Part shown: positions 38,128 to 47,183 of the stretch, piece by piece
Layout: each line of letters begins with the position of its first letter
How positions within the stretch are numbered: position 1 is the first letter of the stretch
NCBI GenBank assembly: GCA_003153505.1
Contig: PLZA01000020.1
Coordinates: 62,001 to 126,000 of the forward strand
Reading direction: 5' to 3'
DNA: 64,000 bases
From: Candidatus Dormiibacterota bacterium
Lineage (GTDB): Bacteria; Chloroflexota; Dormibacteria; Aeolococcales; Aeolococcaceae
The notes under the pieces: model-generated
Told to the model about the DNA's origin: nothing
The model's input: only the letters and a program-made list of their open reading frames with translations
The model's database searches: none
Program-made: the position numbers and the translations under genes

Positions 38128-40041
38128 ATGACTCTGGGAAGCGTATTGGCTCGAGGCATGGGCAGATCGCCCCGCGGCCTCACAAAGCGGATCGGCTTCG
38201 TCGGCGTCGCCGCCGTGGCGGTCGTCGCCTGCGGGAGCACGAGCTCCTCACCCACCGCCTCCGGCTCGGGGCCCGCCGACCTCTTCAACCCGACGAACTT
38301 CAATACCTCGACTGTCTCCTGGTTGAGTGCGAACCAGAACGCGTCGGGGACACCGGTCATGGGCGGCACGTTGAAGATCGAGGGAAGCACCGACCTGTCG
38401 GCGGCCGCGGATCCCCAGGCCGAGTACGAGACGATCGCATTCGGGCTCGAGCGCACCTACACGCGCCAGCTGGTCTCGTATGCCGCCTCCAGCGACTTCA
38501 ACAAGGCGGTCACGCTGGTTCCTGATGCGGCCGCGATGCCCAACGTCAGCTCCGACAGCCTCACCTACACGTTCAAGCTGAATTCCGGCCTCATGTGGAA
38601 CACCGTGCCCCCGCGGCCGGTGACGTCCGAGGACTTCGCGCGTGGCATCCTGCGCAACTGCGATCCGACGCTTGCGCCGAACGGCAACCCCGCGTACTAC
38701 TCCTCGACGATCGCTGGCTTCAAGGCCTGGTGCACGGCCTTCGAGGGTCAGGACCCGTCGGAGAGCCCGGCAGCGCGCGCGGCAACCATCAACGCCGGCA
38801 TGACCAGCGTCTCGGGCATCAAGACCCCGGACGCCAACACCATCGTGTTCACGCTCACGCAGCCGGCAACCGACTTCACCAGCATCCTGGCGCTCCCGTT
38901 CGCGTCGGCAGCACCGGTGGAGTACCTCAAGTACACGCCGCTCGCTCCCGGCAACACCATCTACTCGGACGGCCCGTACGCCATCACCACGTACAACGTC
39001 GGCCACGAGATCGTGCTCACCCGGAACGCCGCGTGGACGCCGGCCTCTGACACGATCCGGCACCAGTACGTGAACGAGATCGACGTCAAGCTCGACCTCG
39101 CCGGCTCTGCGGCCGCAACCGAGGTCCAGCAGGACATGGCGGCGGGCACCGCCGACCTCTCGTGGAATACCGATGTTCCCCCGGCGGACGTCCAGGGCCT
39201 CGAGACTCCGAGCTGGAACGCGGGTCTCGGAACGTTCCCGGCTCCAGGCACGACCAACCCGTACCTCGTCTTCAACGTCCAGAGCCCGAACAACAGTGGG
39301 GCGCTGGGCAACGTCAAGGTCCGGCAGGCACTCGAGTACGCGGTTGACAAGGTTGCACTCGGGAAGATCTACGGGGGCGCGAGCCTCAACCAGCCGCTCA
39401 ACCAAGTGATCGGACCAGGCGCTGAAGGCTATGTGCAGTTCAACGACTACCCGACGAAGAACAACCAGGGCGACCCCGGCAAGTGCAAGTCGCTGCTGGC
39501 TGCGGCGGGGTTCCCGAACGGCATCACGCTCAAGGACTACTACCGCAACAGCGGTAACCACCCGGCCGTCTTCCAGGAAATCCAGTCGGACTTCCAGAAG
39601 TGCGGCGTGACGGTGGTCGGCACCCCGATCGCGACCGGCTACTACGGCTCCTCGGGCATCGGCGTGACCTCGCCCGACGGCCTCAAGGCCGGCCACTGGG
39701 ACATCACCGAGCCCGGCTGGGTTCCTGACTGGTTTGGACCCACCAACGGCCGTGCGACCCTCCCGGACATCTTCGGAGCGGCGAACTTCCCGGGCAGCAA
39801 CTGGGGCGGTTTCAACGATCCGGCGGTCGAAGCGCTGATCACCCAGGCGGAATCCGCGACCTCGATCTCCGCGGCGGCGAGCCTCTGGCATCAGGCCGAC
39901 CAGCAGGTGATGAAGGACGCCCCCTTCGTCCCCTTCCAGACCCAGCTCACCCCGCTCTTCCACTCGACGAAGGTCCACAACGCCATCTACCAGCCCTTCA
40001 GCGAGGGCTACGACTACACCCAGATCTGGCTCTCGTCGTAG
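38128..40041 (+). CDS. ABC transporter substrate-binding lipoprotein, family 5, copy 2
   Basis: 637 aa. Excellent ribosome site AAGGAGG (38116-38122) 5 bases before the ATG. Signal peptide and lipobox VVAC (Cys35), then a Ser-rich linker. Family 5 features: LTYTFKLNSGLMWNTVPPRPVTSEDFARG, LTQPATDF, NPYLVFNVQSPN, VRQALEYAVDK. The better Shine-Dalgarno and the strong hairpin after the gene suggest it is the most highly expressed component. A TATGAT (38045-38050) may be its own -10 box, though no good -35 is seen. Confidence 0.92.
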   Translation: MTLGSVLARGMGRSPRGLTKRIGFVGVAAVAVVACGSTSSSPTASGSGPADLFNPTNFNTSTVSWLSANQNASGTPVMGGTLKIEGSTDLSAAADPQAEYETIAFGLERTYTRQLVSYAASSDFNKAVTLVPDAAAMPNVSSDSLTYTFKLNSGLMWNTVPPRPVTSEDFARGILRNCDPTLAPNGNPAYYSSTIAGFKAWCTAFEGQDPSESPAARAATINAGMTSVSGIKTPDANTIVFTLTQPATDFTSILALPFASAAPVEYLKYTPLAPGNTIYSDGPYAITTYNVGHEIVLTRNAAWTPASDTIRHQYVNEIDVKLDLAGSAAATEVQQDMAAGTADLSWNTDVPPADVQGLETPSWNAGLGTFPAPGTTNPYLVFNVQSPNNSGALGNVKVRQALEYAVDKVALGKIYGGASLNQPLNQVIGPGAEGYVQFNDYPTKNNQGDPGKCKSLLAAAGFPNGITLKDYYRNSGNHPAVFQEIQSDFQKCGVTVVGTPIATGYYGSSGIGVTSPDGLKAGHWDITEPGWVPDWFGPTNGRATLPDIFGAANFPGSNWGGFNDPAVEALITQAESATSISAAASLWHQADQQVMKDAPFVPFQTQLTPLFHSTKVHNAIYQPFSEGYDYTQIWLSS

Positions 40042-40067
40042 GCGTCGACGAGTAGAGACGTTTTAGG

Positions 40068-40097
40068 AGATGCCCGCCGCGTATGCGGCGGGCATCT
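40068..40097 (+). terminator. Strong hairpin between binding protein and transporter genes
   Basis: AGATGCCCGCCGC (40068-40080), loop GTAT, GCGGCGGGCATCT (40085-40097): 13 perfect pairs, followed by TCATTCATT. It lies between the second binding-protein gene and the ATPase gene. Such a hairpin can stop part of the transcripts and protect the upstream mRNA, giving more binding protein than transporter. Confidence 0.75.
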
Positions 40098-40121
40098 TCA
40101 TTCATTACCATCAGGCCGCAG

Positions 40122-41210
40122 ATGACACTGCTAGCTGTTGACAACCTGACGGTCTCCTTTCCCACCGCCGATGGGACGGTCCAGGCGGTTCGCGGGCTCT
40201 CCTTCTCGGTCGAGGCCGGGAAGACCCTTGGGGTGGTGGGCGAGTCCGGCTCAGGCAAGAGCGTGAGTGCGCTCACGATGCTCGGGCTCAACCCCGGCGC
40301 GGACATCACCGGCTCCGCCGTCTTCAACGGCAAGGAGCTGCTCACGATGAACCAGCAGCAGCTTCGGCAGATCCGTGGGGCCGATATCGCGATGATCTTC
40401 CAGGATCCGCTGTCGAGCCTCCACCCCCACTTCCGGGTCGGATGGCAGATCGCCGAGGCGATCCGGGCGCACACCTCGGTGAACAAGCGCGATGCCAAGA
40501 CCCAGGCGGTGGAGTTGCTCCGTCTCGTGAACATCCCCCAGCCGGAGCGCCGCGTCGAGGCGTATCCCCATGAGATGTCGGGAGGGATGCGCCAGCGCGT
40601 GATGATCGCGATGGCGCTCGCCTTGAAGCCCAAGCTGCTCATCGCCGACGAGCCGACCACCGCACTGGACGCGACGGTGCAGGCGCAGCTGATGGAACTC
40701 CTCGTTCAGATGCAGAACGAGGTGGGGATGGCGATGATCATCATCACGCACGACCTCGGCGTCATCGCCTCGGTCGCCGACGAGGTGCTCGTGATGTACG
40801 CCGGCCGAGCGTCCGAGCGCGCCGATGCGCGCACGACGTTCTTCTCGCCGCACCACCCCTACACCCGAGGACTGCTCGGGTCGGTTCCTTCGGCCACGGG
40901 TGTGGTCGGGAGCCGGCTCACGCCGATCATCGGCTCGCCCCCCAGCCTCATCAGCGTCCCCACCGGGTGCGGCTTCCATCCCCGCTGTCCCTTCGCGATG
41001 GAGATGTGCATCGACGACCAGCCCGACCTGGTGGAGATCCCGGCGGGGGGACACCATGTCTCAGCCTGCTGGCTCCCGCCCGAGATGACCGGCGTCGGCG
41101 TCGCCATGGACACGGCGCGTCAGCGCTACGCGAGCGCGCATCGAGGCGTGCGGTCGTCGAAGCTCCCGGGCGTCGTCGCCGCCGTCGAAGGAGCCACGGT
41201 CTATGCCTGA
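40122..41210 (+). CDS. Peptide/opine ABC transporter ATP-binding protein, DppD type
   Basis: 362 aa. Walker A GESGSGKS (about 38-45), Q-loop MIFQDPLSSLHPHF, signature MSGGMRQRVMIAMAL, Walker B LLIADEPTTALD, His switch IITHDLG. The C-terminal oligopeptide-transporter extension holds a Cys cluster (CGFHPRCPFAMEMC), as in family members with an Fe-S or metal site. ATG 40122 begins the conserved domain; the frame open from 40083 runs through the terminator. It overlaps the DppF-type gene by 8 bases. Confidence 0.94.
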   Translation: MTLLAVDNLTVSFPTADGTVQAVRGLSFSVEAGKTLGVVGESGSGKSVSALTMLGLNPGADITGSAVFNGKELLTMNQQQLRQIRGADIAMIFQDPLSSLHPHFRVGWQIAEAIRAHTSVNKRDAKTQAVELLRLVNIPQPERRVEAYPHEMSGGMRQRVMIAMALALKPKLLIADEPTTALDATVQAQLMELLVQMQNEVGMAMIIITHDLGVIASVADEVLVMYAGRASERADARTTFFSPHHPYTRGLLGSVPSATGVVGSRLTPIIGSPPSLISVPTGCGFHPRCPFAMEMCIDDQPDLVEIPAGGHHVSACWLPPEMTGVGVAMDTARQRYASAHRGVRSSKLPGVVAAVEGATVYA

Positions 41211-42285
41211 CACGGCGGTGGACGGAGACGTCCTCCTCAACGCCGACGAGATCGTCAAGCACTTCCCGATCAAGGAAGGGATCTTCTTCAAGCACCAGGT
41301 GGGCAGCGTCAAAGCTGTCGACGGGGTCAGCCTCAAGGTGCGTCGCGGGGAGACCCTCGGTCTCGTCGGCGAGACCGGATGCGGAAAGTCGACCCTGGCG
41401 CGCTGCATCACGCGGCTCTTTCCGCTGACCTCAGGGCATCTGACCTTCGACGGAGCAGATCTGAGCAAGCTGTCGAGGTCGCAGATGCGGCCCTACCGCC
41501 GCGGTATGCAGATGATCTTCCAGGACCCCTACGGGTCGCTCAACTCCCGCCGTCGCGTCGGGTCGATCATCGGCGACCCGCTCGCCATCCACAACATCGC
41601 CAGCGGCGATGAGCGCAAGAAACGTGTGCAGGGGCTGATGGAGGTCGTCGGACTCAACCCGGAGCACTACAACCGGTTTCCCGCCGAGTTCTCTGGAGGC
41701 CAGCGCCAGCGCATCGGCGTCGCCCGAGCCCTCGCGCTGCACCCAAAGCTCATCGTCTGCGACGAGCCCGTATCTGCGCTCGACGTCTCGATCCAGGCGC
41801 AGATCATCAACCTCCTCGAGGACCTGCAGGGGGAGTTCGGGCTCACCTACGTGTTCATCGCCCACGACCTTGCCGTGGTCCAGCACGTCAGCGATCGCGT
41901 TGCCGTGATGTATCTGGGGAAGATCGTGGAGGTGGCAGATGTCAAGGATCTCTACAGCACCCCGCGCCACCCGTACACCAACGCGCTGCTGTCCGCATCG
42001 GTCGTGGCCGATCCGGACAAGGCACGCGTCCGCGACCGGATCATCCTCACGGGGGACGTTCCCTCGCCGATCAACCCCCCGTCGGGATGCCGATTCCACA
42101 CGCGCTGCCCCAAGGCGCAGGCCATCTGCTCGACCGAGGAGCCGTTGTTGCAGACCGCCGCGGGTGACCCGGCGGGCCATATGACGGCCTGCCACTTCCC
42201 CGTGGCCGAGGGGGAGAAGCTCGCCAGTGGGAAGGCAACCATCCTGCATGCGGTTGAGGGATTTCTAGCGGAGGCGCCGTCATGA
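41203..42285 (+). CDS. Peptide/opine ABC transporter ATP-binding protein, DppF type
   Basis: 360 aa. Walker A GETGCGKST, Q-loop MIFQDPYGSLNSRRRV, signature FSGGQRQRIGVARAL, Walker B LIVCDEPVSALD, His switch FIAHDLAVV, and the C-terminal CRFHTRCPKAQAIC segment. With the DppD-type protein it forms the ATPase heterodimer. Overlaps its neighbours by 8 and 4 bases. Confidence 0.94.
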   Translation: MPDTAVDGDVLLNADEIVKHFPIKEGIFFKHQVGSVKAVDGVSLKVRRGETLGLVGETGCGKSTLARCITRLFPLTSGHLTFDGADLSKLSRSQMRPYRRGMQMIFQDPYGSLNSRRRVGSIIGDPLAIHNIASGDERKKRVQGLMEVVGLNPEHYNRFPAEFSGGQRQRIGVARALALHPKLIVCDEPVSALDVSIQAQIINLLEDLQGEFGLTYVFIAHDLAVVQHVSDRVAVMYLGKIVEVADVKDLYSTPRHPYTNALLSASVVADPDKARVRDRIILTGDVPSPINPPSGCRFHTRCPKAQAICSTEEPLLQTAAGDPAGHMTACHFPVAEGEKLASGKATILHAVEGFLAEAPS

Positions 42286-43259
42286 GCCTGTCCACTGTCG
42301 ACGCCGCGGCGACCGCGGTTCCGCCTGAAGAGCCGGCGGTCAAGGGAATCGAGGGGCGCACGCCGCTGCAGCTCGTCGTGCAACGCCTTCGCACGGATCG
42401 AGTGGCGATCATCTCGGTCGTGGTGATCGTGCTCATCATCGCGCTCGCAATCGGCGCACCGCTGATCGCCGCGATCACCGGGCACGGTCCAACCGACACC
42501 AACGTCGACAACGGCACCGACGCCAACGGCCAGCCGCTTCCGCCGGGGAGTGCCGGGTACCTGCTGGGGACGGACAACCTGGGCCGCGACATCCTGGTGC
42601 GCATCGCGTACGGCGCGCGAGTGTCGCTGATCGTCGGCGTCGTCGCGACCGCCATCGCTACGATCGTCGGGGTCGTCGTCGGGCTCTTCGCCGGGTATTA
42701 CGGCGGATGGCTCGACAGCATCCTCGCCAGGATCATGGACGTCGTGCTCTCGTTTCCCTACGTGCTCTTCGCGATCGTCCTGGTGTCCGTCTTCGGGTCC
42801 AGCCTGCCCTTGACGATCTTGGTGATCGCCTTCTTCTCATTCGCCGCCATCGGCAGGATCGTGCGCGGGCAGGCGTTATCCCAACGCGAGAAGGAGTACG
42901 TGGAGGCTGCGCACTCGCTGGGTGCGGGGAACATGCGAATCATGTTCGTCGACATCCTTCCCAACCTCGTGGCTCCGGTCATCGTGCTCGCCACGCTGCT
43001 CATTCCCACGGCGATCATCTTCGAGGCCACGCTCTCCTTCCTCGGTCTCGGCATCGCACTGCCCACACCCTCATGGGGCAACATGCTCTCGGACGCGGAA
43101 GGCGTCGGCTTCCAGGCGTGGTGGTTCTACATCTTCCCGATGATCTTTCTGCTCTTGACGACGCTCGCGTTCAACCTGCTCGGTGACGCGGTGCGTGATG
43201 CCCTCGACCCCCGAACAGAGCGCATCTTCGCCGCGCGCAGAAAGAAGAAGCCGGCGTGA
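42282..43259 (+). CDS. Peptide/opine ABC transporter permease, DppC type
   Basis: 325 aa. An N-terminal OppC_N region with one helix (about 42-65) is followed by the periplasmic segment with LLGTDNLGRDILVRIAYGARVSL, then five more helices and the EAA loop EAAHSLGAGNMRIMFVDILPN that contacts the ATPases. The ATG overlaps the previous stop by 4 bases, and the next GTG overlaps its stop. Confidence 0.93.
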   Translation: MSLSTVDAAATAVPPEEPAVKGIEGRTPLQLVVQRLRTDRVAIISVVVIVLIIALAIGAPLIAAITGHGPTDTNVDNGTDANGQPLPPGSAGYLLGTDNLGRDILVRIAYGARVSLIVGVVATAIATIVGVVVGLFAGYYGGWLDSILARIMDVVLSFPYVLFAIVLVSVFGSSLPLTILVIAFFSFAAIGRIVRGQALSQREKEYVEAAHSLGAGNMRIMFVDILPNLVAPVIVLATLLIPTAIIFEATLSFLGLGIALPTPSWGNMLSDAEGVGFQAWWFYIFPMIFLLLTTLAFNLLGDAVRDALDPRTERIFAARRKKKPA

Positions 43260-44233
43260 CCCGCTTCCTGATCCGGCGCATCATCCTGGGCCTCGTCACG
43301 CTCTGGGTCATCATCACCCTCGTCTTCATCCTCTACTACGCGCGACCAGGGGTCGACCCGGCGCGAGAGCTTGCTGGACGGGCGGTGACGCCGGCACTGC
43401 TTGCCAATATCAACAAGGCATACGGGTTCAACCTGCCGGTCTACGTGCAGTACTGGAACTATCTGAAGCGTCTGGTTCCAATCCCCGGACAGTTCAACCT
43501 CGGCATCTCCAACAACAACCACCTTCCTGTCACCACGATCATCGCGCAGGCCGTTCCCATCGACATCTCGCTGGCGGTCGGATCGGCGGTCATCTGGATG
43601 GTCCTTGGCATCAGCGTCGGCGTCCTCGCGGCGCGACGGCCGCGCAGCCTGTGGGATCGCGGCGCCACCGTGTTCGTGCTCACCGGGGTTTCGATGCCGA
43701 CGTTCATCCTCGGCCTGCTGCTCCTCTACGTCCTCTACTACCTCCTGACCATCCACGGCATCGCAATCTTCCCCAAACCCGGGAGCTACACGCCGATCAC
43801 GACGAACCCACTGGAGTGGGCGCACGACCTGATACTGCCGTGGATCACGCTTGCCCTGATCACCGCTGCGACGTACTCGAGGCTGACCCGAAGTTCACTC
43901 CTCGAGGTGCTTGGCGAGGACTACATCAGGACCGCTCGCGCCAAGGGACTGAGCGAGCGGCGCGTCGTCTATCGCCACGCGCTGCGCAGCTCGTTGACTC
44001 CGATCGTCACGCAGTTCGGCATCGACCTGGCCACCGTGCTCGGCGGGGCGATCATCACCGAGTCCATCTTCGGGTTACCGGGCCTCGGACTCGCCGTCGT
44101 CCAGGCGATCGAGGTGCAGAACCTCCCCGTCGTGATTGGTATCGTGCTGGTCGCATCCTTCTTCGTCGTGGCGGCGAACATCGTCGTCGACGCTCTCTAT
44201 GCGGTGCTCGATCCGCGGGTTCGGGTGAGTTAA
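43256..44233 (+). CDS. Peptide/opine ABC transporter permease, DppB type
   Basis: 325 aa, GTG start overlapping the DppC stop by 4 bases. N terminus FLIRRIILGLVTLWVIITLVFIL is typical; the EAA loop reads YIRTARAKGLSERRVVYRHALRSSL. Gene order binding-binding-D-F-C-B is reversed from the common B-C-D-F order. The lipase gene follows after 11 bases. Confidence 0.93.
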   Translation: MTRFLIRRIILGLVTLWVIITLVFILYYARPGVDPARELAGRAVTPALLANINKAYGFNLPVYVQYWNYLKRLVPIPGQFNLGISNNNHLPVTTIIAQAVPIDISLAVGSAVIWMVLGISVGVLAARRPRSLWDRGATVFVLTGVSMPTFILGLLLLYVLYYLLTIHGIAIFPKPGSYTPITTNPLEWAHDLILPWITLALITAATYSRLTRSSLLEVLGEDYIRTARAKGLSERRVVYRHALRSSLTPIVTQFGIDLATVLGGAIITESIFGLPGLGLAVVQAIEVQNLPVVIGIVLVASFFVVAANIVVDALYAVLDPRVRVS

Positions 44234-44244
44234 CCGCGGGAGCG

Positions 44245-45120
44245 GTGACCGGCGCGCCCGAGGTTCGGGCCGAAGAAGACACCTTCACCGGCGTTCGCGG
44301 GCTCCGGATTCACGCGCGAACCTGGCTGCCCGAGGGCCCACCCAGCGGCGTCGTGGTGATCGCGCATGGATTCGCTGAGCACACCGGCAGATACGCGGCG
44401 GTGGCCGCGAGGCTCGTCGCCGACGGCATCGCCGTCCGTGCGGCCGACCACCGCGGCCACGGGCTCAGCGAGGGCAAGCGCACCAGCCTGGTGAGCTTCG
44501 ACGACTACGTGGCCGACCTGACGACCGTCATCGCCCAGTCCCGCGCGCGCTGGCCGTCAAGGCGCGTGGTGCTCCTCGGGCACAGCATGGGTGGATTGAT
44601 CGCTCTCGACCTCGCCATCCGGCCCGGCGGCCCGCTCGACGGCCTGGTGCTGTCGGCGCCCGCTGCGTGTCCCCGCGACGTGTCGAAGCTGACGCTGGCC
44701 GTCGGCCGTGCGCTGTCGCGCGTCGCCCCGAACGCCGGTGTGCTCCGCCTCCCCCTCAACCGCATCAGTCGCGACCCGGCGGTCCTTGACGCATACAACA
44801 ACGACCCGCTCGTCTTTCGCACACCGATCCGCGCGCGCCTCGGGGCGGAGATGCTCGGCGCGATGGAGCGCGTCGAAGCCGGACTTCCCACGCTGCGCAC
44901 GCCCCTCCTCGTGATGCAGGGGACGGCCGACGCCCTCGTCGATCCGGGATGCGGACCGCACGTCTACGACCGCGCCGGATCGGCGGACAAGACGCTGAAG
45001 ATGTACGCCGGTCTCTGGCACGAGATCTTCAACGAACCCGAACGTGATCATGTGCTCGCCGACCTGGCCGCCTGGCTGCGGTCGCGGTTCACCAATCCGG
45101 TGCGGGAACTCGAGGTCTAG
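44245..45120 (+). CDS. Alpha/beta hydrolase, monoacylglycerol lipase-like
   Basis: 291 aa. Serine hydrolase with oxyanion HGFAEHTGRY, nucleophile elbow GHSMGG, Asp in MQGTADALVDP and His in LWHEIFNEPERD, the pattern of lysophospholipase/monoglyceride lipases (Hydrolase_4). The start is uncertain: GTG 44245 is the first in-frame start after the permease stop; the upstream frame overlaps dppB. No signal peptide. It would release fatty acids from monoglycerides, in line with the acyl-CoA genes elsewhere. Confidence 0.88.
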   Translation: MTGAPEVRAEEDTFTGVRGLRIHARTWLPEGPPSGVVVIAHGFAEHTGRYAAVAARLVADGIAVRAADHRGHGLSEGKRTSLVSFDDYVADLTTVIAQSRARWPSRRVVLLGHSMGGLIALDLAIRPGGPLDGLVLSAPAACPRDVSKLTLAVGRALSRVAPNAGVLRLPLNRISRDPAVLDAYNNDPLVFRTPIRARLGAEMLGAMERVEAGLPTLRTPLLVMQGTADALVDPGCGPHVYDRAGSADKTLKMYAGLWHEIFNEPERDHVLADLAAWLRSRFTNPVRELEV

Positions 45121-45132
45121 AGTTCACCAGCG

Positions 45133-45936
45133 ATGCGTGAGGTGTGGTCGGTCAAGCCCGGGTCGAAGTTCGACATCGCCGGCGTCGACTCTGGGGACAC
45201 GAGCGCCCTGAAGGGCGGCCGCCGAGCCGCCACGGCCGCCCTCGCCGGTGATGTGCCGGCGCTCGTCGAATTGCAGACACGTCTCTGGGCGGAGAGCCGG
45301 CGCTCGCTGTTGCTCGTGCTCCAGGGCACCGACGCGTCCGGAAAGGACGGCACCATCGCCCATGTTTTCAGCGGGGTCAATCCGCAGGGCACGCGGGTCA
45401 CGTCCTTCAAACCGCCGACCCTGGAAGAGCTCGCGCACGACTTCCTCTGGCGCGTGCACCGCGCGATGCCGCGCGCTGGAGAGATCGGCATCTTCAACCG
45501 CTCCCACTACGAAGATGTGCTGGTTGCGCGCGTGCGCAAGCTCGTGCCGAAGCAGGTGTGGAAGAAGCGCTACGGCGACATCAACGCCTTCGAGTCGCTG
45601 CTCACCCAGGGTGGCACGACGATCATCAAATGCTGCCTGCTGATCTCCAAGGATGAACAGCGCCGGCGCTTCGAAGAACGCCTCAAAGACCCCCAGAAAC
45701 GCTGGAAGTTTCAGCGTGGCGACATCGAGGATCGCGCCCTCTGGAAGGACTACCAGGCCGCGTACTCAGAGGCGATCGAGCGCACGTCCACGCGAGAGGC
45801 GCCCTGGTACGTGATCCCTGCAGATCACAAGTGGTACCGCAATTGGGCGGTGAGCCGCCTGCTCATCGAGACGCTCGCCGAGATGGATCCGAAATATCCG
45901 GATCCGCCAGACCTTGCCGGGATCACGATCACCTGA
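45133..45936 (+). CDS. Polyphosphate kinase 2 family protein
   Basis: 267 aa, P-loop enzyme that transfers phosphate between inorganic polyphosphate and nucleotides. Walker A GTDASGKDGT at residues 65-74, lid and Walker B region IGIFNRSHYEDVLV, KKRYGDINAFE, and RWKFQRGDIEDRALWKDYQ are typical. Whether it uses AMP, ADP or both (class I-III) cannot be read off with certainty. TAGAGT ends 9 bases upstream of the ATG. It converges on a GNAT gene. Confidence 0.93.
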   Translation: MREVWSVKPGSKFDIAGVDSGDTSALKGGRRAATAALAGDVPALVELQTRLWAESRRSLLLVLQGTDASGKDGTIAHVFSGVNPQGTRVTSFKPPTLEELAHDFLWRVHRAMPRAGEIGIFNRSHYEDVLVARVRKLVPKQVWKKRYGDINAFESLLTQGGTTIIKCCLLISKDEQRRRFEERLKDPQKRWKFQRGDIEDRALWKDYQAAYSEAIERTSTREAPWYVIPADHKWYRNWAVSRLLIETLAEMDPKYPDPPDLAGITIT

Positions 45937-45945
45937 CGCACGGCG

Positions 45946-46506
45946 TCAGACGGGGCGTTCGCTGATCCACACCATCATGCGGCCGGTCTTTGCCCGCGTG
46001 TCGAGAGCTTCCGGGACCACTCGCTCGAGCCGGAATCCCAGCCGTCGCGCGACACTCGCGCTCGCGATATTGCCTGCGTCGCAATGGATTTCGACGCTGC
46101 GAATGCCGGGAATCGCGAGTCCGGCATTGGCGAGGAGGCGCGCCGCCTCGGTGGCGATGCCCCGCCGGTGGTGTCCGGAGTGCACCCAGTAGCCAATCTC
46201 CAGCGCGGCCGGTCCCACCCGCGGCATCAACCCGCATCCGCCGACGAACTGTCCTGTGTCGCGCAATGTGATCGCGCAATTCGCGGCCGCGTCCCCGCCA
46301 AAGTGCTCGATGGCGGGCTCGAGAAAGCCCTTGACCGAGGCGTTGGTCGGGGCTGATTGCGCCCACGGCATCCAGTCCTGAAGACTGTCCAGGCTCGCGG
46401 CGATCGCGTCCTTCACGTGGCCGCTGTCCGCGGGCCGATAGCGTCGCAATGTCACCGTCGCGCCGCGCAACGCTTCAGGAGGATGGAAGTCCATATGCGG
46501 ACCCAT
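45946..46506 (-). CDS. GNAT-family acetyltransferase, RimJ/RimL-like
   Basis: About 186 aa. Acetyl-CoA-binding pattern: FVGGCGLM, YWVHSGHHRRGIATEAARLLANAG (the R/Q-x-x-G-x-G/A loop), SVEIHCDAGNIASASVARRLGF. Such proteins acetylate N-terminal amines of ribosomal or other proteins, or small molecules. The frame is open to 46563 across the tRNA, so a start after the tRNA is chosen; ATG 46494 is an alternative. It lies 20 bases downstream of tRNA-Asp and may be transcribed with it. Confidence 0.85.
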   Translation of the reverse strand: MGPHMDFHPPEALRGATVTLRRYRPADSGHVKDAIAASLDSLQDWMPWAQSAPTNASVKGFLEPAIEHFGGDAAANCAITLRDTGQFVGGCGLMPRVGPAALEIGYWVHSGHHRRGIATEAARLLANAGLAIPGIRSVEIHCDAGNIASASVARRLGFRLERVVPEALDTRAKTGRMMVWISERPV

Positions 46507-46529
46507 TCTCGCGTGCCGCGGTCGAGTGG

Positions 46530-46605
46530 CGACCCCGATCGGATTTGAACCGACGATCTCCACCTTGACAGGGTGGCGTGTTAGACCAGGCTACACCACG
46601 GGGCC
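46530..46605 (-). tRNA. tRNA-Asp (GTC)
   Basis: On the minus strand a full cloverleaf folds: acceptor GGCCCCG/CGGGGTC with one G-U pair, D stem GTGT/ACAC, anticodon stem CCACC/GGTGG with loop CTGTCAA (anticodon GTC), 5-base variable loop, T stem GTCGG/CCGAT with loop TTCAAAT, discriminator G. CCA follows at 46529-46527, so the 3' end appears to be encoded. TATGAT at 46623-46618 is a likely -10. Confidence 0.96.
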
Positions 46606-46683
46606 GCGAAGCACCCGATCATAGCAACCGGGCTCACAGCGAACCGGACCAACGTGCACGACTGTGCTCCAGGCGGACCGGAG

Positions 46684-46689
46684 TACGGT
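46684..46689 (+). promoter_or_regulatory. Candidate -10 box (TACGGT) for the Nudix gene
   Basis: TACGGT ends 6 bases before the ATG at 46696; no Shine-Dalgarno sequence lies between. Leaderless-type start. Confidence 0.4.
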
Positions 46690-46695
46690 GCAGTC

Positions 46696-47172
46696 ATGCC
46701 CCGCAGGCCCATGCGCCCCAACGAGATTTCGTCGGGGGGTGTGGTGGTGCGGCGTTCTCCGGACGGCTACGAGGTCTGCCTGGTCTGCGACGGCCGGTAC
46801 TGGGGATTCCCCAAGGGTCACGTCGAAGCGGGCGAGACGCCCGAGTCGGCCGCGCTGCGCGAGATCTCCGAGGAGACGGGTATCCCTGTCGAATCACTGG
46901 TGCTCCGCGTCCCGCTGCCGCCGTCCGACTACGTTTTCCGGAGGCCCAACCACGGCCCCCTGGTGTTCAAGCGGGTCTATCACTTCATCGTGGAGGCGCC
47001 CGAGGGTGTGGCGCTGCACCCGGATGCCGCCGAGATCGCCGAGGCCGCATGGGTCAGCTTCGACGATGCGAGCACGAAACTCAGCTTCAAGGACAGCATC
47101 GCGGTCCTCCAGGCTGCCGGCGACGTCCTCGCGCACGAGCCGCCTCGAGGAACGTCATCGAGCGCGCCGTAG
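46696..47172 (+). CDS. Nudix hydrolase
   Basis: 158 aa. The complete Nudix box G-x5-E-x7-REISEETGI is at residues 41-63, with the ELPKG-like lead GFPKGHVEAGE. N-terminal SSGGVVVRR and the pattern resemble Ap4A/diadenosine polyphosphate hydrolase-type or MutT-type members. ATG 46696 is chosen for its promoter spacing and for starting just before the fold; ATG 46711 is possible. It ends 11 bases before the MshC/CysRS-like gene, which has its own -10 box within the Nudix 3' end. Confidence 0.92.
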   Translation: MPRRPMRPNEISSGGVVVRRSPDGYEVCLVCDGRYWGFPKGHVEAGETPESAALREISEETGIPVESLVLRVPLPPSDYVFRRPNHGPLVFKRVYHFIVEAPEGVALHPDAAEIAEAAWVSFDDASTKLSFKDSIAVLQAAGDVLAHEPPRGTSSSAP

Positions 47173-47175
47173 AAT
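47170..47175 (+). promoter_or_regulatory. Candidate -10 box (TAGAAT) for the MshC/CysRS-like gene
   Basis: TAGAAT overlaps the Nudix stop codon and ends 8 bases before the ATG at 47184. It is close to consensus, with no ribosome site between, so a leaderless message from inside the Nudix gene end is likely. Confidence 0.45.
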
Positions 47176-47183
47176 CGGGCGGC

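Noticed and set aside
38248-39978. 576-residue minus-strand open frame
   Set aside because: It is fully antisense to a binding-protein gene with clear family match; the translation is Arg/Val/Asp-biased and has no recognisable motif.
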